Source of the DNA: Pelomonas sp. Root1217
Lineage (GTDB): Bacteria; Pseudomonadota; Gammaproteobacteria; Burkholderiales; Burkholderiaceae_C
Length of the DNA stretch: 64,000 bases
Direction: 5' to 3'
Assembly: GCF_001425705.1 (NCBI RefSeq)
Contig: NZ_LMDC01000001.1
Location: 744,001 to 808,000 of the forward strand
Positions 29,048 to 37,120 of this stretch are shown piece by piece (the stretch's first letter is position 1; every line of letters starts with the position of its first letter). The position numbers and the translations under genes were made by a program. Under the pieces are notes generated by a model that saw only the letters and a program-made list of their open reading frames with translations, made no database searches and was not told where the DNA came from.

Positions 29048-31302
29048 AGACCGGCTTGATGCCCGAGGGCGCCACGACGGCGCCCATCGTCGCGCTGCTG
29101 GATGCGGGCGCCGAACATTCCAATGCCGAGGTCGTTCGTGCCCGCGCCGTTGCCGAGCCGCTACTGGCCGGCGAGTTGCTGGACACCGGCGAGAACGCGC
29201 TGTCTCACGCCGACGGCGTAGCGGCCATCCTGCGCGCCGTGGGCAGCGCACAGGAGCTGCAGGCCGCGGCCTATCTCGTCTATGCCGCTGACTTCCTCAG
29301 CAAGCCCGAGGAGGTGGTTGCCAAGGCTTTCGGCGACAGCTATGCCAGCCTGGTCACGCACACGCGCCGCCTCGTGCAGCTGCAGCGCACCACGCGCGAC
29401 GCCAGATTGCCGGCCGACAGGAAGCACGACCTGCGCGCCGAGCAGACCGAGCGCGTGCGCAAGATGCTGCTGGCCTTCTCGCGCGACCTGCGCGTCGTGC
29501 TGTTGCGCCTGGCTTCACGGCTGCAGACGCTGCGTTGGTACGCGGCCAGCAAGCAGCCTTGCCCGCAGGAATTGGCGGCCGAATCGCAGGCGGTGTTCGC
29601 GCCGCTGGCCAATCGCCTGGGCATCTGGCAGATCAAGTGGGAGCTGGAGGACCTGGCATTCCGCTTCCTGCAGCCACAGGCTTACAAGGCCCTGGCCAGC
29701 GCGCTGCATGAGACCCGCGTCGAACGCGAGCAGCGCGTCGAGGCCGCGCGAGCGACGCTGCAGGCCGACCTCTACGGCCAGGGCATCGCGGCCGAGGTGC
29801 AGGGCCGGCCCAAGCACCTCTACAGCATCCACAAGAAAATGCAGGGCAAGGACCTGTCGCTGGACCGCGTCTTCGACTTGCGCGCGCTGCGCGTCATCGT
29901 CGCCAGCGTGGCCGACTGCTATGCCGCGCTGGCCCGGCTGCACGAGGTCTATACGCCAGTGCCAGGCGAATTCGATGACTACATCGCCAAGCCCAAGCCC
30001 AACGGCTACCAGTCCCTGCACACCGTCGTGCTCGGGCCCGATGGCCGGGCGATGGAAGTGCAGATCCGCACGCGCGAGATGCATGAGCATGCCGAGCATG
30101 GCATTGCCGCCCACTGGGCCTACAAGGAGGCCGGTGCCCGGGGCTATGCGGGTGTCAGCGCGGCTGGTGAGTTCGAGGAGCAGGTGGCCCGAGCCCGCAA
30201 GGCCGTGCTCAACCAGCTGCTCGCCTGGGAGCGCGACACCGTGCAGGGCGCCGAGGGCGGCCCGGTGTTTGACGACCGCATCTATGTCTTCACACCGCAG
30301 GCCACCATCGTTGAGCTGGCGGCGGGTGCGACGCCGGTGGATTTCGCCTATGCGGTGCACACCGACCTCGGCCACCGCTGCCGCGGCGCACGCATCGACG
30401 GCCAGATGCTGCCGTTGAACACGCCGCTGCAAAGCGGCCAGACGGTCGAGATCATCGCGACCAAGGAAGGCGGCCCGTCGCTGGACTGGCTCAACCCCGA
30501 GCTCGGCTATCTGCAGAGCCCACGCTCGCGCGCCAAGGTGCGTGCCTGGTTCAACGCGTTGCAGCAGGCGCAGACGATTGCCAAGGGCCGCGACCTGGTC
30601 GAGAAGCTGCTGCAGCGCGAAGGCAAGACGGCGCTCAAGCTCGACGAGTTGGCGGCGCGCCTGGGCTTCAAAGGTGCGGACGCGCTGTTCGAGGTCGTCG
30701 GCAAGGACGAGTACTCGCTGCGCAACATCGAGCTGCTGCTGCGCCCGCCCGAGCCGGTGGTGGATGAGAACGAGCTGCTCGCACAGCGGCACACGCGCAG
30801 CGCCAGCAGCAACCGTGGCGGCGTGCTGGTGGTCGGCATCGACTCGCTGCTGACGACGCTGTCGCGCTGCTGCCGGCCCGCGCCGCCCGACGCCATCTCC
30901 GGCTTCGTCACGCGCGGCAAGGGCGTGGCCATCCACCGCAGCGACTGCAGCAACCTGGCCGAGATGAAGCGTCGCTCGCCCGAGCGCGTCATCGCGGTGG
31001 CGTGGGGCGGTGGTGAAACGGTTGGCAAGGGTGCGCCCGTCTATCCGGTGGACGTGCTCGTCGAGGCCGGCGACCGCCAGGGCCTGCTGCGCGACGTGCT
31101 GGAGGTATTCGCCAAGGAGAAGATGAATGTGGTTGCGGTGAACACGCTGTCGATGAAGCCCGGCGCCGTCAAACCCCGCGCGGGCGGCGGCGACACGGCC
31201 TGGATGAGCTTCACGCTGGAACTGTCTGATGCATCCAGGTTGGCCAAGGTGCTGCGCGACCTTTGCGCCATCTCTGGCGTGCGCTCGGCACGCCGCAAGT
31301 GA
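29044..31302 (+). CDS. relA: GTP pyrophosphokinase RelA
   Basis: 752 residues. Makes (p)ppGpp from GTP/GDP and ATP on ribosomes stalled by uncharged tRNA. The N-terminal HD region lacks the HDxxED hydrolase motif, so this is a synthetase-only RelA rather than SpoT. Synthetase motifs RVFDLRALRVIV and EFDDYIAKPKPNGYQSLH (about 305-322), TGS domain starting RIYVFTPQATIVELAAG (about 412), zinc-finger-like CCRPAPPDAISGF (about 613) and a C-terminal ACT domain are in order. Its start overlaps the upstream hydrolase gene by 4 bp. Confidence 0.95.
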   Translation: MKTGLMPEGATTAPIVALLDAGAEHSNAEVVRARAVAEPLLAGELLDTGENALSHADGVAAILRAVGSAQELQAAAYLVYAADFLSKPEEVVAKAFGDSYASLVTHTRRLVQLQRTTRDARLPADRKHDLRAEQTERVRKMLLAFSRDLRVVLLRLASRLQTLRWYAASKQPCPQELAAESQAVFAPLANRLGIWQIKWELEDLAFRFLQPQAYKALASALHETRVEREQRVEAARATLQADLYGQGIAAEVQGRPKHLYSIHKKMQGKDLSLDRVFDLRALRVIVASVADCYAALARLHEVYTPVPGEFDDYIAKPKPNGYQSLHTVVLGPDGRAMEVQIRTREMHEHAEHGIAAHWAYKEAGARGYAGVSAAGEFEEQVARARKAVLNQLLAWERDTVQGAEGGPVFDDRIYVFTPQATIVELAAGATPVDFAYAVHTDLGHRCRGARIDGQMLPLNTPLQSGQTVEIIATKEGGPSLDWLNPELGYLQSPRSRAKVRAWFNALQQAQTIAKGRDLVEKLLQREGKTALKLDELAARLGFKGADALFEVVGKDEYSLRNIELLLRPPEPVVDENELLAQRHTRSASSNRGGVLVVGIDSLLTTLSRCCRPAPPDAISGFVTRGKGVAIHRSDCSNLAEMKRRSPERVIAVAWGGGETVGKGAPVYPVDVLVEAGDRQGLLRDVLEVFAKEKMNVVAVNTLSMKPGAVKPRAGGGDTAWMSFTLELSDASRLAKVLRDLCAISGVRSARRK

Positions 31303-31305
31303 GCA

Positions 31306-31335
31306 TGGACGAGGGCCTCAAAAACCTGCTATAGT
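31306..31335 (+). promoter_or_regulatory. Sigma-70-type promoter of tRNA-Val
   Basis: TATAGT at 31330-31335 is a good -10 box, with TGGACG (31306-31311) 18 bp upstream as a weaker -35. Initiation would fall near 31341, a few bases before the mature tRNA 5' end at 31348. Confidence 0.6.
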
Positions 31336-31347
31336 GCGCAGCTCTTC

Positions 31348-31424
31348 AGGCGCGTAGCTCAGTTGGTTAGAGCACCACCTTGACATGGTGGGGGTCGTTG
31401 GTTCGAATCCAATCGCGCCTACCA
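31348..31424 (+). tRNA. tRNA-Val (anticodon GAC)
   Basis: 77-nt cloverleaf. Acceptor AGGCGCG pairs with CGCGCCT; D arm GCTC/GAGC with AGTTGGTTA loop; anticodon stem CCACC/GGTGG around TTGACAT gives anticodon GAC, reading Val codons GUC/GUU; T arm GTTGG-TTCGAAT-CCAAT. The CCA end is encoded (ACCA, 31421-31424). It is a single-gene unit with its own promoter and a downstream terminator. Confidence 0.97.
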
Positions 31425-31427
31425 AAT

Positions 31428-31483
31428 ATGAAGACCGATCCGGTGGATCAGTCTGATGAAGACCGATCCGCTGGATCAGTCTG
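31428..31483 (+). repeat. Tandem 28-bp direct repeat, each unit a hairpin, after tRNA-Val
   Basis: Two head-to-tail 28-bp units (31428-31455 and 31456-31483) differ at one base. Each contains GACCGATCC and GGATCAGTC flanking a 3-nt loop, forming an 8-9 bp hairpin with a single C-A mismatch. They lie in the tRNA 3' trailer, between the CCA end (31424) and the terminator (31498), so the primary transcript would carry two identical stem-loops. They may mark a processing site or simple tandem duplication. Confidence 0.75.
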
Positions 31484-31497
31484 ACGGTAGGTTAAGA

Positions 31498-31530
31498 AGC
31501 CCGGTAACTCACAGAGTTGCCGGGCTTTTT
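31498..31530 (+). terminator. Rho-independent terminator after tRNA-Val
   Basis: AGCCCGGTAACTC pairs with AGTTGCCGGGCT around a short ACAG-region loop and is followed by TTTTT. The single mismatch is G-U compatible. It ends the tRNA-Val transcript 74 bp after the CCA. Confidence 0.9.
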
Positions 31531-31624
31531 GCTGTTGTCTTGGCTTGTGAGCCCCAGGTAAACCCGTTCCGGTTCAGCAGGATCGTCTGCCTAGAATTTG
31601 CTGCACTGCACAGGAGATTTCCGC

Positions 31625-32155
31625 ATGGCGACTGCCCGCAAGAAAGCGGCATCCGAGCAAGCCCAGTCCGGCGACACCAAGCCAGGGCTGCGCATCCTCA
31701 AGAAATACCCCAACCGGCGCCTCTATGACACCCAGACCAGCAGCTACATCACGTTGGCCGACGTCAAGCGGATGGTGCTGGAAGGTGTCGAGTTTGAGGT
31801 GCATGACGCCAAGACCCAGGAAGACCTGACGCGTTCCATCCTGCTGCAGATCATCCTGGAGGAGGAGACCGGCGGCGTGCCGATGTTCTCCACCAGCTCG
31901 CTGGCCCAGATCATCCGCTTCTACGGCCACGCCATGCAGGGCGTCATGGGCGGCCTGCTGGAGCGGCAGATGCAGGCCTTCACCGACCTGCAGTCGCGCT
32001 TCACGGAGCAGACGCCCGGCGGCATGCCCTTCACCCCCGAGGCCTGGACGGGCCTGATGGGCGGCTATGCCGAGCAGTCCAAGACGCTGATGAACCAGTG
32101 GCAGGAGCAGCTCAAGCAGGCGGGAGTGATGTTCCCGTTCACGCCCAAGAAATAG
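31625..32155 (+). CDS. phaR: Polyhydroxyalkanoate synthesis repressor PhaR
   Basis: 176 residues. PhaR binds PHB granules and DNA, repressing phasin genes until polymer accumulates. The DNA-binding N-terminal domain has the hallmark ILKKYPNRRLYDTQTSSYITLADVKRMV (about 23-50) and the second conserved domain (DLTRSILLQIILEEE, FSTSSLAQIIRFYG) follows. The C terminus (NQWQEQLKQAGVMFPFTPKK) is amphipathic. ATG 31625 is set by AGGAG 9 nt upstream; an upstream ATG at 31598 lacks one. The pha synthase genes are not in the window; bdhA is nearby. Confidence 0.95.
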   Translation: MATARKKAASEQAQSGDTKPGLRILKKYPNRRLYDTQTSSYITLADVKRMVLEGVEFEVHDAKTQEDLTRSILLQIILEEETGGVPMFSTSSLAQIIRFYGHAMQGVMGGLLERQMQAFTDLQSRFTEQTPGGMPFTPEAWTGLMGGYAEQSKTLMNQWQEQLKQAGVMFPFTPKK

Positions 32156-32267
32156 GCTCCAGCTTCGGTCCCTCCCGCCCGCGTAACCGGGGTGAGGACG
32201 AGTAAGCGCACCTTGACCTCGCCGTTGCCGTCCGCAACTGTGTTCGTTCCGATATCGAGGAGCGAGC

Positions 32268-32489
32268 ATGATCGAGAAACAGCCCCAGCGGCGCATCCAC
32301 GTCCCGCCGGGTCATCAGCTGAGGCGGACTGGAACCGAGTCGGTCCAGCGCGATGGCGTGGACACCCGGATCTCCTACTTCGAGGTGGTCGATCCCAAGG
32401 GGGACCGGGTCGGCAGCTATGCCGTTCGAGAAGTCCAGTCGACAAATCCGTCGTTTGAGGCTTCCGTCACGGTCGAGGTGATCGAATAG
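32268..32489 (+). CDS. Small hypothetical protein (73 aa)
   Basis: Short gene supported by a strong GAGGAG (32257-32262) 5 nt before the ATG and by codon choice like its neighbours. The protein is charged and soluble, with no signal peptide, Cys pair or membrane segment, and contains ISYFEVVDPKGDRVGSYAV, which looks like a beta-hairpin, and a closing VTVEVIE strand. I do not recognise the family. It lies between phaR and rimO, all on the + strand, with 112- and 90-bp gaps. Confidence 0.6.
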   Translation: MIEKQPQRRIHVPPGHQLRRTGTESVQRDGVDTRISYFEVVDPKGDRVGSYAVREVQSTNPSFEASVTVEVIE

Positions 32490-32562
32490 CTGATGTCGTT
32501 GCAGTGAAGTTCGGTTGTTTCGTGCACAGGCGCGACAACCGAAAAGCCGGGCCTGCGTCACA

Positions 32563-32580
32563 TCGCCGAAAATACGGCGA
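32563..32580 (+). promoter_or_regulatory. Hairpin abutting the rimO start codon
   Basis: TCGCCG-aaaata-CGGCGA forms a perfect 6-bp stem whose last base is the A of the rimO ATG. No Shine-Dalgarno is visible upstream of this start. The stem could block initiation or define a short leader; it is also small enough to be incidental. Confidence 0.35.
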
Positions 32581-33968
32581 TGAATGAACAGATCACCCCC
32601 GCCGCTGTCCCGAAGATTGGCTTTGTCAGCCTGGGCTGCCCGAAAGCCCTGACCGACTCCGAGCTCATCCTCACCCAACTGCGCGCCGAGGGCTACGAAA
32701 CCTCCAAGACCTTTGCCGGCGCCGATCTTGTGATCGTCAACACCTGCGGCTTCATCGATGACGCCGTCAAGGAAAGCCTGGACACCATCGGCGAGGCCCT
32801 GGCCAAGAACGGCAAGGTCATCGTGACCGGCTGCCTGGGCGCCAAGGCCGGCGCTGGCAGCAGCGATGCCGGCAGCCTGGTGCGCGAGATCCACCCCAGC
32901 GTGCTGGCCGTCACCGGCCCACATGCGACGCAGGAAGTCATGGACGCGGTGCACACCCATGTGCCCAAGCCGCATGACCCCTTCGTCGACCTGGTGCCCA
33001 GCTACGGCGTCAAGCTGACGCCCAAGCACTACGCCTACTTGAAGATCAGCGAGGGCTGCAACCACCGCTGTTCCTTCTGCATCATCCCGAGCATGCGCGG
33101 CGACCTGGTGTCCCGCCCGATCGGCGATGTGCTGAACGAGGCCCGCGCGCTGTTCGAGAGCGGCGTCAAGGAGCTGCTCGTCATCAGCCAGGACACCTCG
33201 GCCTACGGCGTGGACGTGAAGTACCGCATGGGCTTCTGGGACGGCAAACCGGTCAAGACGCGCATGCTGGACCTGGTCGCCCAGCTCGGCGAGATCGCCA
33301 AGCCCTATGGCGCCTGGGTGCGCCTGCATTACGTCTACCCCTATCCGCACGTCGATGCCGTGCTGCCGATGATGGCCGAAGGTCTGGTGCTGCCCTATCT
33401 GGACGTGCCGTTCCAGCATTCCCACCCCGATGTGCTCAAGCGCATGAAGCGCCCGGCCAACGGCGAGAAGAACATGGAGCGCATCCTGCGCTGGCGCGAG
33501 AGCTGCCCGGAGCTGGTCATCCGCTCGACCTTCATTGCTGGCTTCCCCGGAGAGACCGAGGCCGAGTTCCAGCATCTGCTGGACTTCATGCAGGAGGCGA
33601 AGATCGACCGCGCGGGTTGTTTCGCCTATTCCCCCGTCGACGGCGCCAGCGCCAACGACATCCCCGGTGCGCTGCCCAAAGAGGTGCGTGAGGAGCGCCG
33701 TGCGCGCTTCATGGCCGTGGCCGAACAGGTCTCGGCCGCCAAGCTGCAAAGCCGTGTTGGCCAGACGCTGCAGGTGCTCGTCGACTCCGCGCCGGCCCTG
33801 GGCCGCAAGGGTGGCGTGGGCCGTTCCTATGCCGATGCGCCCGAGATCGACGGCACCGTCAAGATCCTGCCGCCTGAGAAGGCCAGCAAGACGATGAAGG
33901 TGGGCGACTTCGTGCGCGCCCGCGTCGTGGCGGCCGATGGCCATGACTTGGTGGCGAGCCTGGTCTGA
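32580..33968 (+). CDS. rimO: Ribosomal protein S12 methylthiotransferase RimO
   Basis: 462 residues. Radical SAM enzyme that methylthiolates Asp89 (E. coli numbering) of ribosomal protein S12. N-terminal UPF0004 domain with its three cluster Cys ([22 protein letters not shown]), radical SAM motif CNHRCSFC (about 160-167), and a C-terminal TRAM domain (about 395 onward). Length is slightly above the ~440 norm through an insertion after the third Cys ([13 protein letters not shown]). The stop overlaps the metC start by one base (TGATG). Confidence 0.96.
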   Translation: MNEQITPAAVPKIGFVSLGCPKALTDSELILTQLRAEGYETSKTFAGADLVIVNTCGFIDDAVKESLDTIGEALAKNGKVIVTGCLGAKAGAGSSDAGSLVREIHPSVLAVTGPHATQEVMDAVHTHVPKPHDPFVDLVPSYGVKLTPKHYAYLKISEGCNHRCSFCIIPSMRGDLVSRPIGDVLNEARALFESGVKELLVISQDTSAYGVDVKYRMGFWDGKPVKTRMLDLVAQLGEIAKPYGAWVRLHYVYPYPHVDAVLPMMAEGLVLPYLDVPFQHSHPDVLKRMKRPANGEKNMERILRWRESCPELVIRSTFIAGFPGETEAEFQHLLDFMQEAKIDRAGCFAYSPVDGASANDIPGALPKEVREERRARFMAVAEQVSAAKLQSRVGQTLQVLVDSAPALGRKGGVGRSYADAPEIDGTVKILPPEKASKTMKVGDFVRARVVAADGHDLVASLV

Positions 33969-35155
33969 TGAGCAAGAAGGCACCCAGCACTCAGCTCATT
34001 CACCACCCCTACCGCGCTCCCGACGGCTGGGATGCGGTGCCCGTGCCGGTGGCCAAGGCGTCCACCGTGCTGTTCAAGAACACGGCTGACTTGCACAAGC
34101 CTCGCCTGCGCGACGGCCTGTGCTACCGCTACGGCCTGCATGGCACGCCGACAAGCTACACGCTGGCCGCGCGCATCGCGACGCTGGAGCATGCCGAGCA
34201 CTGCCTGCTGGTGCCCAGCGGCCTGGCGGCCGTGACGCTGCCGTCGCTGGCCGTGCTGCGGCCCGGCGATGAGGTGCTGGTGCCGGACAACGTCTATGGC
34301 CAGAACCGCTACCTGACCGAGTCGTGGCTGCCGCAATGGGGCGTCACGCACCGCTTCTACGACCCGCTGACGGTGCCGGCGCTGCGTGACAACACCAAGC
34401 TGGTCTGGCTCGAGGCGGCGGGCTCGATCACGCTGGAGTTCCCCGACCTGCTCGGCACCTTGTCCGCCTGCCGCGCGCGCGGCATCACGACGGCGCTGGA
34501 CAACACCTGGGGTGCGGGCCTGGCCTTCAATGGCTTCGAGCCTGCACCCCAGACCCACCCGGGCCTGGGTGCCGACATCGTCATGCAGGCGCTGACCAAA
34601 TACGCCAGTGGCGGTGCGGACGTGCTGATGGGCTCGGTCTGCACGCGCGACCGCAAGCTGCATGACCGGCTCAACCATGCTCACGAGCACCTGGGCTATG
34701 GCCTGGGACAGAACGACGTCGAGCTGGTGCTGCGCAGTTTGCCGACCATGCCGCTGCGCTACGCGGCCCAGGACCAGGCGACCCGTGAACTGGCGAGCTG
34801 GATGGCTGGGCGGCCCGAAGTGGCGCAGGTCTTCCACCCGGCACTGCCGGCCTCGCCGGGGCACCAGCATTGGCTCGCCGTCGGCGGCAAAGGCGCAGCC
34901 TGCCTGTTCTCGGCTGTCTTCAAGCCCGCGTACAGCGCTGCGCAGGTAGATGCCTTTGTCGACGCGCTGCAGCTTTTCGGCATCGGCTACTCCTGGGCCG
35001 GCCCGATGAGCCTGGCCGTGCCCTACGACATGAGCCGCAGCCGCAACTTGCCGCTGCCCTTTAGCGGCGGTACGTTGGTTCGCTTTGCGATTGGCTTGGA
35101 AGACGCTGCCGACCTGAAGGCCGACATCGAGCAGGCCTTGTCAGCCCTTCGCTGA
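33968..35155 (+). CDS. metC: Cystathionine beta-lyase
   Basis: 395 residues, PLP-dependent Cys/Met-metabolism family. Cleaves cystathionine to homocysteine, pyruvate and ammonia in methionine synthesis. LLVPSGLAAVTL, the Asp-bearing ALDNTWGAG and the PLP lysine in MQALTKYASGGADVLMG (about 206) are present, as is the C-terminal RFAIGLEDAADLKADIEQAL. Family members also include cystathionine gamma-synthase; the MetC-type N terminus (STQLIHHPYRAPDGW) favours the lyase. It is translationally coupled to rimO and converges with smpB. Confidence 0.88.
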   Translation: MSKKAPSTQLIHHPYRAPDGWDAVPVPVAKASTVLFKNTADLHKPRLRDGLCYRYGLHGTPTSYTLAARIATLEHAEHCLLVPSGLAAVTLPSLAVLRPGDEVLVPDNVYGQNRYLTESWLPQWGVTHRFYDPLTVPALRDNTKLVWLEAAGSITLEFPDLLGTLSACRARGITTALDNTWGAGLAFNGFEPAPQTHPGLGADIVMQALTKYASGGADVLMGSVCTRDRKLHDRLNHAHEHLGYGLGQNDVELVLRSLPTMPLRYAAQDQATRELASWMAGRPEVAQVFHPALPASPGHQHWLAVGGKGAACLFSAVFKPAYSAAQVDAFVDALQLFGIGYSWAGPMSLAVPYDMSRSRNLPLPFSGGTLVRFAIGLEDAADLKADIEQALSALR

Positions 35156-35167
35156 CACCTTGTGCCT

Positions 35168-35269
35168 CATCAATTGCCCCTTTTGGCGAAAGAGCCATCG
35201 AGCCGCTGGGGCGCCTCGTCAGTCCTTGCGGCCTGTTGATGCGTGACGCATCAATTGGCCCTTTTCGCG
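35168..35269. repeat. Direct repeat of the smpB 3' end
   Basis: CATCAATTGCCCCTTTTGGCG (35168-35188, outside smpB) and 35249-35269 (inside smpB) share 19 of 21 bases. On the minus strand both copies encode KGQLMRH in an appropriate frame. The downstream copy lies 30-50 bp past the stop, so it looks like a decayed partial duplication of the smpB tail in the metC-smpB convergent gap. Confidence 0.6.
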
Positions 35270-35680
35270 CTCCCAGTCCCGCTTCTTCTCCGTCTCGCGC
35301 TTGTCATGCTGGGCCTTGCCCTTGGCCAGCGCGATGTCGGCCTTCACGCGGCCACCCTTGTAGTGCAGGTTCAGCGGCACGAGGGTGAAGCCGCGCTGCT
35401 CGATCTTGCCGATCAGCCGCTTGATCTCGGCCTTGTGCATCAACAGCTTCTTGGTGCGGTCGGCTTCGGGCGTCACATGGGTTGACGCGCTGCGCAGTGC
35501 ATTGATGCGGCAGCCGATCAGGAACAGCTCGCCGTTCTTGATCATCACGTAGCCATCGGTCAGCTGGACCTGGCCTGCGCGAATGGCTTTGATCTCCCAG
35601 CCGGACAGCACGACGCCTGCCTCGAACTGTTCTTCGATGTGGTAGTCGTAGCGGGCGCGGCGGTTCTCGGCGATGGACAT
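35219..35680 (-). CDS. smpB: SsrA-binding protein SmpB
   Basis: 153 residues. Binds tmRNA and delivers it to ribosomes stalled on non-stop mRNA. The start [38 protein letters not shown] and the basic C-terminal tail ([28 protein letters not shown]) that reaches the ribosomal A site are intact. ATG 35678-35680 is chosen; ten further upstream residues are not conserved. It is divergent from ratA with 47 bp between, a common betaproteobacterial arrangement. Confidence 0.96.
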   Translation of the reverse strand: MSIAENRRARYDYHIEEQFEAGVVLSGWEIKAIRAGQVQLTDGYVMIKNGELFLIGCRINALRSASTHVTPEADRTKKLLMHKAEIKRLIGKIEQRGFTLVPLNLHYKGGRVKADIALAKGKAQHDKRETEKKRDWEREKGQLMRHASTGRKD

Positions 35681-35727
35681 GAGGTCGCAAATGGGGGCGA
35701 AGCCCCTCAATACAATTTGTGGATTCT

Positions 35728-36186
35728 ATGAAGCAGGTCAAAAAGTCCGTTCTGCTCTGGTACACGCCCCGCGAGATGTACGACCTCGTGACCCAGGTGG
35801 AGCGCTATCCCGAGTTTCTGCCCTGGTGCAACAAGGTCGAGGTGCTGGCGCGTGAAGGCGACACCGTCACGGCCCGCCTGCACCTGGCGTACGCCGGCGT
35901 GCGCCACGCCTTCACCACGCGCAACCACAACGAGGACGGCCGCAGCGTGCGCATGGAGCTGGTCGACGGCCCCTTCTCGCATCTGGACGGACTGTGGCAG
36001 TTCCAGCCCTTGAACAAGCCCGGCGGGGATGGCGAAGCCACGGCCTGCAAGATCGCCTTCGAGCTCAGCTATGCCTTCAGCAGCGGCGCGCTGGAGGCTG
36101 TCGTCAGCCCGGTGTTCGATCGCATCGCCAACACCTTCGTCGACAGCTTCGTGCAGCGTGCCGAGAGCCAGTATGGTCCGCGTTGA
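35728..36186 (+). CDS. ratA: RatA-like START-fold protein (Coq10/RatA family)
   Basis: 152 residues. Opening MKQVKKSVLLWYTPREMYDLVTQVERYPEFLPWC is diagnostic of the RatA/Coq10 family, and the C-terminal helix FDRIANTFVDSFVQRA is typical. E. coli RatA was described as inhibiting 70S assembly, while Coq10 homologues bind ubiquinone, so the physiological role is unsettled. ATG 35728 is used over GTG 35719. A TACAAT at 35711-35716 may be its -10. It overlaps rnfH by 14 bp. Confidence 0.9.
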   Translation: MKQVKKSVLLWYTPREMYDLVTQVERYPEFLPWCNKVEVLAREGDTVTARLHLAYAGVRHAFTTRNHNEDGRSVRMELVDGPFSHLDGLWQFQPLNKPGGDGEATACKIAFELSYAFSSGALEAVVSPVFDRIANTFVDSFVQRAESQYGPR

Positions 36187-36490
36187 GCTGGTGTGGAGCC
36201 CGCGGGCGGGTGACGTTCAGCACCGCTGGCTGGAGGTGGAGGAGGGCGCCACCGTCGACACCGCCTTGCGCGCTTGCGTCGATTTCATGGCCGCCCAGAG
36301 CCTGCCTCTCGATCAATTGCACATCGGCATCTGGGGCCGCGCGCGGCCGCTGACAACGCCGCTCCGCGAGCGTGATCGCATCGAGGTCTACCGCCCGCTG
36401 ACCGTCGACCCCAAGGAAGCCCGGCGTCTGCGCTACGCCAAGCGTGGCGAACGCATCGTGTCGCGACATCGGCCCAAACACGCAGGCTGA
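36173..36490 (+). CDS. rnfH: RnfH family ubiquitin-like protein
   Basis: 105 residues, beta-grasp fold of the UPF0125/RnfH family: VRVELVWSP at the start, [42 protein letters not shown] in the second half. Often encoded directly after ratA, as here; function is not established. The frame is open far upstream, but ATG 36173 gives the family start and overlaps the end of ratA by 14 bp, implying coupling. Confidence 0.9.
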   Translation: MVRVELVWSPRAGDVQHRWLEVEEGATVDTALRACVDFMAAQSLPLDQLHIGIWGRARPLTTPLRERDRIEVYRPLTVDPKEARRLRYAKRGERIVSRHRPKHAG

Positions 36491-36521
36491 GGCAATGGCG
36501 GCCCGTGCCGGGGCCAGTGGG

Positions 36522-37034
36522 TCACTTGCACTCGCTGGTGATGACGTCGCGCGCGCGGCTGACCTCGGCGGCGATCTGGGCTTCGTCCATGAAGACGCGT
36601 TCGCCCTTCTCGTTGGTGCGGGTCAGGCGCTGACCGCCCTGCAAGTCGCGCAGATTGGCCTGGGCACGGGTGCAGTTTTCGCGGCGCTGCGCGGCGACGC
36701 GGCGTTCCTCTTCCTTTTGCTTGGCAGCATCGCCTTCCTGGTCCTTCTTCTGGCGTGCAGCGGCCTCCTGCTCGGCCTTGGTCGGCGCGCTGGCGGCCGG
36801 CCTGGGCGCGGAAGCAGCACTGGCCTGCGCGCTGGGCGGCGCGACGATGATGGTCGGCCGGGCTGTTGCGGGGCGCAGCAGGATGTCCTTTTCGGGCGTG
36901 CCGGCCGGGGGCGGCAGGTCGCTGTACTGCACATTGCCCTTGGCGTCGCGCCACTTCCATTGGGCCTGGGCGGCGCCGGCCGCAGCGAAGCAGAGCAGGA
37001 CGAGAAGAGCTTGGCGAAAGGCTTTGCGAGGCAT
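36522..37034 (-). CDS. DUF4124 domain-containing secreted protein
   Basis: 170 residues. Signal peptide ending in AAGAAQA, then the DUF4124 core ([23 protein letters not shown]), followed by a low-complexity Ala/Ser/Pro linker and a highly charged coiled-coil-like segment ([27 protein letters not shown], about 85-115). Such proteins are common in betaproteobacteria and have no defined function. It is divergent from guaB, sharing an 86-bp promoter gap. Confidence 0.85.
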   Translation of the reverse strand: MPRKAFRQALLVLLCFAAAGAAQAQWKWRDAKGNVQYSDLPPPAGTPEKDILLRPATARPTIIVAPPSAQASAASAPRPAASAPTKAEQEAAARQKKDQEGDAAKQKEEERRVAAQRRENCTRAQANLRDLQGGQRLTRTNEKGERVFMDEAQIAAEVSRARDVITSECK

Positions 37035-37088
37035 GCGGCCAGTTTAGGGCCTGTTGCCGCCGAGGCAACGACCCCTGCGTGACCTCCG

Positions 37089-37094
37089 TATAAT
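37089..37094 (+). promoter_or_regulatory. Putative -10 box of guaB
   Basis: A perfect TATAAT 27 bp before the guaB ATG. No convincing -35 lies 16-18 bp upstream (CAACGA region), so the promoter may rely on the strong -10 or on an activator. No obvious purine-repressor operator was found. Confidence 0.55.
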
Positions 37095-37120
37095 GCCGCT
37101 TTGCGTCTGGAGCTTTCCTC

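Noticed and set aside
31348..31530. Integration (att) site at the tRNA-Val 3' end
   Set aside because: No repeat of the tRNA 3' end, integrase or phage gene was seen downstream; the 28-bp tandem repeat does not include tRNA sequence.
32139..33983. 614-codon minus-strand frame across rimO
   Set aside because: It mirrors rimO codon structure, has no ribosome site and no domain; rimO has all family motifs.
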